DNA of 64,000 bases from Pseudomonas oryzae (GTDB lineage: Bacteria > Pseudomonadota > Gammaproteobacteria > Pseudomonadales > Pseudomonadaceae), in the NCBI RefSeq assembly GCF_900104805.1, contig NZ_LT629751.1, forward strand, positions 3,205,001 to 3,269,000, written 5' to 3'. A program made the translations under genes and the position numbers. Below, piece after piece: positions 58,345-64,000 of the stretch. The notes beneath the pieces are model-generated. The model searched no databases. It saw nothing but the letters and a program-made list of their open reading frames with translations, and had not been told where the DNA came from. Position 1 is the stretch's first letter; the number at the start of each line of letters is the position of its first letter.

Positions 58345-58657
58345 GGCGCCTCCTGCGGCGGGCTACGCCACTTTGGCAGCATCGGCGAAGAAAACGCTGC
58401 CGTCCCGAAGGGGGCTCGGCACCCGGGGGCGCCGGGGACGGCAGCACATGATTAACATGTTAACCCTTGCGCGCACGCTTGGCCAGCCCCGCCGTCGCGC
58501 GGCAAACGCGGGAGCTGCTCGGCCAGGCGCAGCACCCCGGCGAGGATCAGGCGCACCAGCGCCTGCAGGTTCTGCTCGCGGCCCGGGCGCTGCCGCTCGG
58601 CCGCGCGGCGATTACACTTGCCCACCAAGGCCCATCTGGCGAACGAGAACGCACGAC
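58345..58657. other. 313-base divergent gap between the MFS and LuxR genes
   Basis: No gene recognised. The region contains the MFS promoter side (58345-58470) and the LuxR leader. A 71-codon minus-strand open frame across it shows no conserved features and is probably chance in GC-rich DNA. Confidence 0.5.
58452..58463. promoter_or_regulatory. Perfect palindrome TTAACATGTTAA
   Basis: A 12-base perfect dyad (TTAACATGTTAA) about 110 bases upstream of the MFS start codon. It stands out as AT-rich in GC-rich flanks. The form resembles MarR- or TetR-type operators, but no such regulator gene adjoins it. Confidence 0.4.
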
Positions 58658-59410
58658 ATGACCGCATCCCCGACCGGCCAGCCGGCGACCGACTGGCTGC
58701 CCTCCGCCGACCTGCTGAACCTGGTCGACAGCCTCGGCGAGGAGACGTTCCTCGACCGCCTGCTCGACTGGGTCCGCGTCGCCCTGGGCGCCGATCAGTG
58801 CATGCTGTTCTTCTGCTCCGCCGACAAGAGCGTCTCCACCCTGCTGTACAAGGACTTCGCCGAGGACGAGTCGGCGCGCACCCTGGCGCATACCTACATC
58901 AGCGAGCGCCGCTACATGCAGGACCCCAACTTCGCCCTGCTCAAGGAGAGCCCGCCGGGCGCGCTGCACGTCCTGCACCTGCACCACCTCAGCCCGGAGA
59001 TGGGCCCGACCTACCGCCGGCGGTTCTTCGACGAACCCGGCTTCAAGGACAAGCTGTCGATCATCCGCGGCCACGCGGCGGGCAACTACTACCTCAACCT
59101 GTACCGCCGCAGCGGCAGCTTCGGCGAGGTGTTCCACGCTGCCGAGGACGAAACCGGCGCCGCGCGCCTGCTCAGCGCCCTGATCGTCAAGCACTACCAG
59201 ATCAACCAGAAGATGCTCGCCCAGGGCCCGCTGGCGTTCCTCTCGCACCGCGAGCAGCAGGTCTGCCAGGCGGTGCTGCAGGGCAAGAAGAACGAGATCA
59301 TCGCCGACGAACTGGGCGTCTCGCTGAACAGCGTGGTCACCTACCGCAAGCGCGCCTACGAGAAGCTCGGCATCTCCAGCCGCGCCCAGCTGTTCGCCCT
59401 GTGCCAGTAG
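58658..59410 (+). CDS. LuxR-family transcriptional regulator
   Basis: A 250-residue regulator. Residues 1-180 form an uncharacterised sensor (LGADQCMLFFCSADKSVST; YYLNLYRRSGSFGEV). The C-terminal LuxR helix-turn-helix is LSHREQQVCQAVLQGKKNEI with LGVSLNSVVTYRKRAYEKLGI. It starts at ATG 58658. A hairpin terminator (59435-59457) separates it from hpaB. It may regulate the neighbouring hpa genes, but that is inference from position. Confidence 0.88.
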   Translation: MTASPTGQPATDWLPSADLLNLVDSLGEETFLDRLLDWVRVALGADQCMLFFCSADKSVSTLLYKDFAEDESARTLAHTYISERRYMQDPNFALLKESPPGALHVLHLHHLSPEMGPTYRRRFFDEPGFKDKLSIIRGHAAGNYYLNLYRRSGSFGEVFHAAEDETGAARLLSALIVKHYQINQKMLAQGPLAFLSHREQQVCQAVLQGKKNEIIADELGVSLNSVVTYRKRAYEKLGISSRAQLFALCQ

Positions 59411-59434
59411 CGGCCTGACCGCACCGGCCACCGG

Positions 59435-59457
59435 CTGTCCCCATTTTCAGGGGACAG
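59435..59457 (+). terminator. Hairpin after the LuxR-type gene
   Basis: CTGTCCCC (59435-59442) pairs perfectly with GGGGACAG (59450-59457) across a 7-base loop. There is no T-run after it. Confidence 0.5.
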
Positions 59458-59532
59458 GCGCCGCCGCCCGCTTCCCTTAACCTCCGCGCCTCAGCCGTAG
59501 TCAGCCACTACAAGAATCGAGAGAGCGTGCCC

Positions 59533-61056
59533 ATGAAACCCGAAAGCCACATCCAGCAAGCCGGTCGCCCGTTCACCGGCGAGGAATTCCTCGCCAGCCT
59601 GCGCGACGGTCGCGAGGTCTACTACGCCGGCGAACGCGTCGCGGACGTCACCACCCATCCGGCGTTCCGCAACTCGGCGCAGACCGTGGCTTCCCTCTAC
59701 GACGCCCTGCACGTCCCGGAAACCAAGGACAAGCTGTGCTGGGCCACCGACACCGGCAACGGCGGCTACACCCACAAGTTCTTCCGCTACGCCCGCTCGC
59801 GCGAGGAGATGCTCGAGCAGCGCGACGCCATCGCCGAATGGGCGCGCATGAGCTACGGCTGGATGGGCCGCACCGCCGACTACAAGGCCGCCTTCGGCGA
59901 CACCCTGGGCGCCAACCCGGAGTTCTACGGCCGCTTCGAAGGCAACGCGCGGACCTGGTACAAGCGCATCCAGGAAAACTGCCTGTACCTCAACCACGCC
60001 ATCGTCAACCCGCCGATCGACCGCAACAAGCCGAGCGACACGGTCAAGGACGTCTATGTCCACGTCACCCGCGAGACCGCCGAGGGCATCTACGTCAACG
60101 GCGCCAAGGTGGTGGCCACCAACTCCGCGCTGACCCACTACAACTTCATCGGCCAGACCGCGGCCCAGGAAATCGGCGACGATCCGGACTTCGCCCTGCT
60201 GTTCATCACCCCGATGAACGCCAAGGGGGTCAGGCTGATCTCCCGCGTGTCCTACGAGAAGAACGCCACCGACAGCGCCTCGCCGTTCGACTACCCGCTG
60301 TCCTCGCGCTTCGACGAGAACGACGCGATCCTGATCCTCGAGAACGTGTTCATCCCCTGGGAAGACGTGCTGATCTACAAGGACAAGCAGAAGCTCATGC
60401 AGTGGGGCTTCGCCGCCGGCTTCGGTCGCCTCTACCCGCTGCAGGCCTGCACCCGCTTCGCGGTCAAGCTGGACTTCCTCGCCGGCCTGCTCGAGCAGGT
60501 ACTGGAATGCACCGGCGCCATCGACTTCCGCAGCGTGAGCGCCGACCTGGGTGAGGTGGTCGCCTGGCGCAACCTGTTCTGGTCGATCACCGAGCACATG
60601 TGCCTGGCCGCCGAGGAGTGGAAGAGCGGCGCCTACCTGCCGCCGGTGGAGTCGGCGTTCAACTACCGCACCTTCGCGCCGATGGCCTACGACAAGATCT
60701 TCCACATCGTGAAGACCACCGCGGCCAGCGGCCTGATCTACCTGCCGGGCAGCCACGTCGACCTGCAGAACCCGGAACTCGACGCCGCCCTGGCCCGCTA
60801 CTGCCGCGGCTCCGGCGACATCAAGCACACCGACCGGATCAAGATCATGAAGCTGATGTGGGACGCCATCGGCACCGAGTTCGGCGGCCGCCACCACCTG
60901 TACGAGCTGAACTACGCCGGCACCGCCGACGCCATCCGCATCCAGTGCCTGGGCGCCGCCCGCGCCAGCGGCCAGATGGCGAAGATGCGCGAACTGTCGC
61001 AGAAGTGCATGAGCGAGTACGACGTCGACGGCTGGAAGATTCCCGGGCTGAAGTAA
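59533..61056 (+). CDS. hpaB: 4-hydroxyphenylacetate 3-monooxygenase, oxygenase component
   Basis: FADH2-utilising hydroxylase that converts 4-hydroxyphenylacetate to 3,4-dihydroxyphenylacetate; relatives also act on tyrosine and other phenols. The protein is 507 residues. An N-terminal TGEEFLASLRDGREVYYAGE and an acyl-CoA-dehydrogenase-like core (NSALTHYNFIGQTAAQEIG) are present. The C-terminal half has GRHHLYELNYAGTADAIR. ATG 59533 is preferred, with GAGAG seven bases upstream; GTG 59527 is an alternative. Its reductase partner hpaC is convergent rather than in the same operon. Confidence 0.92.
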   Translation: MKPESHIQQAGRPFTGEEFLASLRDGREVYYAGERVADVTTHPAFRNSAQTVASLYDALHVPETKDKLCWATDTGNGGYTHKFFRYARSREEMLEQRDAIAEWARMSYGWMGRTADYKAAFGDTLGANPEFYGRFEGNARTWYKRIQENCLYLNHAIVNPPIDRNKPSDTVKDVYVHVTRETAEGIYVNGAKVVATNSALTHYNFIGQTAAQEIGDDPDFALLFITPMNAKGVRLISRVSYEKNATDSASPFDYPLSSRFDENDAILILENVFIPWEDVLIYKDKQKLMQWGFAAGFGRLYPLQACTRFAVKLDFLAGLLEQVLECTGAIDFRSVSADLGEVVAWRNLFWSITEHMCLAAEEWKSGAYLPPVESAFNYRTFAPMAYDKIFHIVKTTAASGLIYLPGSHVDLQNPELDAALARYCRGSGDIKHTDRIKIMKLMWDAIGTEFGGRHHLYELNYAGTADAIRIQCLGAARASGQMAKMRELSQKCMSEYDVDGWKIPGLK

Positions 61057-61067
61057 CCCTCCGCTCC

Positions 61068-61099
61068 GCAGGAAGCCGGCCCCCGGGCCGGCTTCCTGC
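61068..61099 (+). terminator. Terminator of hpaB
   Basis: A near-perfect palindrome: GCAGGAAGCCGGCCC (61068-61082) and its complement at 61085-61099, up to 13-15 pairs. It lies 11 bases past the hpaB stop. The T-content downstream is modest. Confidence 0.75.
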
Positions 61100-61242
61100 G
61101 TTCCAGGCCCAGCGGAACCGCTCGTGCAACGGGGCGACCCGCTGCCGCGCGTGCTGGCACTGTCCACCCCGGTTGCGGCAGCCGGGCACGACGGTTGTTC
61201 TGCAAGGGCCTGACGGGGTGGTTATCGCCGCCCTCAAACGCA

Positions 61243-61270
61243 GAAAGGCCGCTGTCACCAGCGGCCTTTC
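61243..61270 (-). terminator. Terminator of hpaC
   Basis: GAAAGGCCGCTG (61243-61254) pairs perfectly with CAGCGGCCTTTC (61259-61270) around TCAC. It is 37 bases beyond the hpaC stop on the minus strand. The segment 61100-61242 holds nothing recognisable. Confidence 0.7.
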
Positions 61271-61307
61271 CGTTGATCCTGTGGCTGCGCCGCACGCGGC
61301 GCGGGGC

Positions 61308-61817
61308 TCAGGCGGCGCGTTCGACGCGGCGGAACGCGCGGCTGAAGTACACCAGGCTGTCGCCTTCCGGACGCACGTGGATGTCGTCCAGCTCGACCAG
61401 CAGCACCGAGTGGGTGCCGATCTCCTGGGTCTCGACGATGCGCCCCTGCAGGTTGGCCAGCGCGCCGTCCAGCACCGGCAGGCCCTGGCTGCCGGTGGTC
61501 CACGGGTCGAGGGCGAAGCGCTCTTCCATGGCCACCCCGGTCATCCCGGCGAAATGCTTGGCGGCCTCTTCCTGGGCGCCGGACAGCACGTTGACGCACA
61601 GCCGGCCGTTGGCCTTGAACACCGCGTTCATCGCGCTGTTGCGGTTGACGCAGACCATCACGGTGGGCGGCGTGTCGGTCACCGAGCACACCGCGGTGGC
61701 GGTGATGCCGCAGCGGCCGGCCTCGCCGTCGCTGGTGACGATGTTCACCGCCGCGCTCATGTGCGCCATGGCATTGCGGAAGGCGAGTTGTTTCGGATCG
61801 AGCTGCTGCTGGGACAT
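61308..61817 (-). CDS. hpaC: 4-hydroxyphenylacetate 3-monooxygenase, flavin reductase component
   Basis: NADH:flavin reductase that supplies FADH2 to HpaB. The 169-residue protein starts MSQQQLDPKQLAFRNAMAHM. The flavin_reduct fold shows AVNIVTSDGEAGRCGITATAVCSVTDTPP, best located as residues about 22-50, with FKANGRLCVNVLS after it. AGGAG lies eight bases before ATG 61817. A -10-like TACGAT on this strand (61945-61950) with an upstream TG marks a probable promoter. Confidence 0.92.
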   Translation of the reverse strand: MSQQQLDPKQLAFRNAMAHMSAAVNIVTSDGEAGRCGITATAVCSVTDTPPTVMVCVNRNSAMNAVFKANGRLCVNVLSGAQEEAAKHFAGMTGVAMEERFALDPWTTGSQGLPVLDGALANLQGRIVETQEIGTHSVLLVELDDIHVRPEGDSLVYFSRAFRRVERAA

Positions 61818-62214
61818 GAGCGGTACTCCTGACGCAAGGGGTGAAGGCACGGAACCTGGTCCCGTGGCCAGCGGCATCACTGCGGATGCTGTCGCCTGCA
61901 TGGCTGCCGCGCAGGCGGCGCATGCCGATGGACGAATCATGAACATCGTAACAAATTTGCAGAATGCCTTTTCCGCACTTTGCCTTGCACTTTTCACGAA
62001 ACGCAACCGTCCATCGCCAGTGGCCGGCGTCTACCCCCTCGCACCGGCAGGCCATCTGCCCCGCAGCCTGCCCGGCAGCTTCTGCCAACCACCGATGAGT
62101 CCCATGCTAGGGGCTGGATTTTTCCCGGACTTGCCTGCCTGCGACCTGCACTTGCCGTTCCCGGCAACGGCGGGGCTTGCCTTGTCCCACCGGCATCGTG
62201 CTAGAGTGAAAAAC
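61818..62214. other. 397-base gap between hpaC and the tyrS leader
   Basis: The hpaC-proximal half holds the hpaC leader and its probable -10 (61945-61950). The AT-rich stretch 61940-61995 is the likely promoter core. From about 62020 to 62160 nothing is recognised. The tyrS promoter lies at 62177-62207. Confidence 0.55.
62177..62207 (+). promoter_or_regulatory. Probable tyrS promoter
   Basis: An extended -10, TGC-TAGAGT (62199-62207), with TTGCCT (62177-62182) 19 bases upstream of TAGAGT. The predicted start is near 62214, right at the leader-peptide ATG, so the leader may be translated without a Shine-Dalgarno sequence. Confidence 0.5.
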
Positions 62215-62280
62215 ATGAACCTGTTAATCAATTCCCGCGCCCGCTATTACGCCTATTACCGCACCTCACCGAGGCGGTAG
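62215..62280 (+). CDS. Tyrosine-rich leader peptide upstream of tyrS
   Basis: A 21-codon open frame with the core RARYYAYYRTSPRR and stop at 62278-62280. Four Tyr codons fall within five positions (codons 11, 12, 14, 15), followed by a terminator and then tyrS. This is the layout of ribosome-mediated attenuation leaders such as trpL and pheL. TACCGC (62257-62262, including the last Tyr codon) pairs with GCGGTA (62274-62279). AGGCGG (62272-62277) can instead pair with CCGCCT (62300-62305), which would disrupt the terminator. No ribosome site is seen; translation may be leaderless. Confidence 0.75.
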   Translation: MNLLINSRARYYAYYRTSPRR

Positions 62281-62292
62281 GCGCGTGCGCGC

Positions 62293-62325
62293 ATCCGATC
62301 CGCCTGAGGCGGACCGGATCGTTTT
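62293..62325 (+). terminator. Attenuator terminator ahead of tyrS
   Basis: ATCCGATCCGCC (62293-62304) pairs with GGCGGACCGGAT (62308-62319), 11 of 12 positions, around a TGA loop. It is followed by CG and TTTT (62322-62325). It lies 49 bases before the tyrS ATG and would abort transcription unless the alternative pairing 62272-62277 with 62300-62305 forms. Confidence 0.82.
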
Positions 62326-62373
62326 CTCCACAGTCTCCTCAGGCGTTTCGCCATTCCCCCCAAGGAGACTGCA

Positions 62374-63612
62374 ATGCCCACGATCGACACCGACCTGCTC
62401 GCCCTGCTCGAAGAGCGCGGCTTCGTCCACCAGAGCACCGACGCCGACGGCCTGCGCGCCGCCCTCGCCCGTGGCCCGCTGACCGCCTACCTGGGCTTCG
62501 ACGCCACCGCCGACAGCCTGCACGTCGGCCACCTGCAGGGCCTGATGCTGATGCGCTGGCTGCAGCACGCCGGGCACAAGCCGCTGCTCTTGATCGGCGG
62601 CGCCACCACGCGCATCGGCGACCCGAGCTTCCGCGACAGCAGCCGGCCCATGCTCGACGAGGCGACCATCGCCGCCAACATGCGCGGCATCGGCAGCGCC
62701 TTCCGCCGCTACCTGCGTCTGGGCGACGGCGCCGGCGACGCCCAGGTGGTGAACAACGCCGACTGGCTGGACGGCCTCGGCTACCTGGAATTCCTCAACC
62801 GCGTCGGCCGCCACTTCAGCGTCAACCGCCTGCTGACCTTCGACGCGGTGCGCAGCCGCCTGGAGCACTCGCTGTCGTTCCAGGAGTTCGGCTACACCCT
62901 GCTGCAGGCCTTCGACTTCACCGAGCTGGCGCGCCGCCACGGCTGCACCCTGCAGATCGGCGGCGCCGACCAGTGGGCCAACATCATCAACGGCGTCGAG
63001 CTGTCGCGCCGCCAGGACGGCCAGCAGCTGTACGGCCTGACCATGCCGCTGTTGACCACCAGCGACGGCCGCAAGATGGGCAAGTCGGCGCAGGGCGCGG
63101 TGTGGCTGAACGCCGAACGCCTGGCGCCGTTCGACTTCTGGCAGTTCTGGCGCAACTGCGACGACCGCGACGTCGGCCGCTTCCTCGCCCTGTTCAGCGA
63201 ACTGCCGATGGCCGAGGTGCGCCGCCTCGGCGCGCTGCAGGGCGCCGAGCTCAACGAGGCGAAGATCGTCCTGGCCAACGAGGCCACCCGCCTGGCCCAC
63301 GGCGCGGCAGCCGCCGAGGCGGCGGCCAACGCAGCGCGCGGGGTGTTCGACGGCGCCAGCGCCGCCGAGGGCCTGCCGACCCTGCCGATCACGCCCGCGC
63401 GCCTGGCCGCCGGGGTGAGCCTGGCCGAGCTGGCGGTGGAGGCCGGCCTGGCCGCCTCGCGTAGCGCCGCCCGGCGCCTGGCCGCCGGCGGCGGCCTGCG
63501 CCTGGACGGCGTGGCGGTGAGCGACGCCGACCAGCCGCTGGTCGGCGACGGCAGCGAGTGGCGCCTGTCGGCCGGGCGCAAGCAGCACGTGCGCATCGCC
63601 GTGGGCGAGTGA
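62374..63612 (+). CDS. tyrS: Tyrosyl-tRNA synthetase
   Basis: Class I synthetase of 412 residues charging tRNA-Tyr. HVGH at residues 50-53 ([19 protein letters not shown]), the tyrosine-pocket segment [17 protein letters not shown], and KMGKS near 234-238 are clear. A C-terminal S4 RNA-binding domain ends the protein. AAGGAGA precedes the ATG. Some Pseudomonas carry two TyrRS genes, and this may be one of a pair. The upstream leader suggests control by charged tRNA-Tyr. It adjoins the hpaBC genes of tyrosine-derived aromatic breakdown. Confidence 0.95.
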   Translation: MPTIDTDLLALLEERGFVHQSTDADGLRAALARGPLTAYLGFDATADSLHVGHLQGLMLMRWLQHAGHKPLLLIGGATTRIGDPSFRDSSRPMLDEATIAANMRGIGSAFRRYLRLGDGAGDAQVVNNADWLDGLGYLEFLNRVGRHFSVNRLLTFDAVRSRLEHSLSFQEFGYTLLQAFDFTELARRHGCTLQIGGADQWANIINGVELSRRQDGQQLYGLTMPLLTTSDGRKMGKSAQGAVWLNAERLAPFDFWQFWRNCDDRDVGRFLALFSELPMAEVRRLGALQGAELNEAKIVLANEATRLAHGAAAAEAAANAARGVFDGASAAEGLPTLPITPARLAAGVSLAELAVEAGLAASRSAARRLAAGGGLRLDGVAVSDADQPLVGDGSEWRLSAGRKQHVRIAVGE

Positions 63613-63620
63613 CGTGACCC

Positions 63621-63667
63621 GGTGCGCGCGGCACCCCCTACCCTGAGTAGGGTGCGCCATGCGCACC
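63621..63667. repeat. Inverted repeat after tyrS, related to 7147-7200
   Basis: The arm 63647-63667 is identical to the 21-base arm at 7147-7167. The preceding segment 63621-63641 is its imperfect reverse complement, with arm order swapped relative to the 7147 copy and only 5 bases between arms. It lies between convergent tyrS and the next gene and may serve as a terminator. Confidence 0.7.
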
Positions 63668-63682
63668 GTCAGACGCCGTCGG

Positions 63683-64000
63683 TCATTCCTCCTCCCGCGC
63701 CACGAACCCCTCCAGCGCGCCGGCCGCTTGCTCGTAGCGCTGCGCGGCGGCGTGCGCCAGCGCCGTGGCCTGCACGCCTTCCTGGGCGATCATGTAGCGC
63801 AGGAAGGCGGCGTCCTCGGCCGCCGCCGGCGCGGCGAGCGCGCGCATCTCGGCCAGGTACCTGGCGGTGCCGCCGGCCAGCATGGCCAGGAAGCGCTCGG
63901 GGAACAGCCGGGCGAAGCGGATCGAGCCCCAGGCCTTGAGGTCGACCAGCAGGCCGCCGCCGGCCAGGCCGTGGCGCGCGGCCACCGGCGCGTAGCGCGG
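63683..64000 (-). CDS. C-terminal part of an unidentified protein (5' end outside the window)
   Basis: The frame is open from the window edge to the stop at 63683-63685, giving about 105 residues that end EGFVAREEE. It is Ala/Arg-rich and predicted helical, with LAGGGLLVDLKAWGSIRFAR and FLRYMIAQEGVQATALAHAA. No family is recognised. High GC at third positions and the lack of a competing frame support a real gene. Confidence 0.5.
   Translation of the reverse strand, partial: PRYAPVAARHGLAGGGLLVDLKAWGSIRFARLFPERFLAMLAGGTARYLAEMRALAAPAAAEDAAFLRYMIAQEGVQATALAHAAAQRYEQAAGALEGFVAREEE

Noticed and set aside
58452-58667. 71-codon minus-strand frame between the MFS and LuxR genes
   Set aside because: No conserved motif, no ribosome site and it overlaps the LuxR start region.

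Overview
The window is about 64 kb of high-GC, densely coding DNA from a Pseudomonas-like gammaproteobacterium (Pseudomonadaceae). Two gene orders support this. The first is priA-argS-SPOR-hslVU-DUF971 ... ubiEJB-hisIE-tatABC-rsmE. The second is typA-thiI-glnA-DUF4124-ntrBC. Both match the usual Pseudomonas backbone, and the proteins match in length and motifs. No rRNA, tRNA, CRISPR array, transposase or integrase was seen.

Region by region. 0-14 kb: replication restart, arginyl-tRNA synthetase, HslVU protease, ubiquinone synthesis, histidine synthesis, Tat secretion and a 16S rRNA methyltransferase. The polyhydroxyalkanoate (pha) cluster that normally sits between DUF971 and ubiE is absent. 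14-27 kb: an MFS carrier, dtd-pip, a P2-type cation ATPase, and an amino-acid catabolic block (Lrp-type regulator, fused indolepyruvate:ferredoxin oxidoreductase, Leu/Phe-type dehydrogenase, Na+-coupled transporter). 27-35 kb: an SPFH protein, creBC, a CBS protein, creD, a lipoprotein, DUF924, fbp and a YkgJ-like protein. 35-40.5 kb: hpaD, an AraC regulator, a DUF1326/DUF2182 metal-protein pair, a LysR regulator and DUF2790.

40.7-48.2 kb is an accessory island. It is bounded by a 118-bp direct repeat of the typA 3' end and contains a second, internally deleted typA/terminator remnant. Cargo: a HEPN-type protein, a GYF-domain membrane protein, a WYL-type regulator split by an in-frame amber stop, a 51-aa membrane peptide, a YaaW-family protein overlapping a membrane/coiled-coil partner, a DUF1703 ATPase/nuclease and a HigBA toxin-antitoxin pair. 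Part of it has visibly lower GC. No recombinase is present, so the means of entry is unknown.

48-57 kb: typA, thiI and nitrogen control. glnA has a sigma-54 promoter with NtrC sites, and ntrBC carries a perfect NtrC palindrome and a probable sigma-54 promoter. 57-64 kb: an MFS exporter, a LuxR-type regulator, the hpaB and hpaC 4-hydroxyphenylacetate hydroxylase components, and a tyrosyl-tRNA synthetase. That synthetase gene is preceded by a 21-codon leader with four Tyr codons (YYAYY), a hairpin/antiterminator pair and a U-tailed terminator. This reads as a tyrosine-sensing ribosomal attenuator and is the clearest candidate novelty, together with the layered typA-3' island. Dispersed palindromic repeats with compensating stem changes are scattered between genes.
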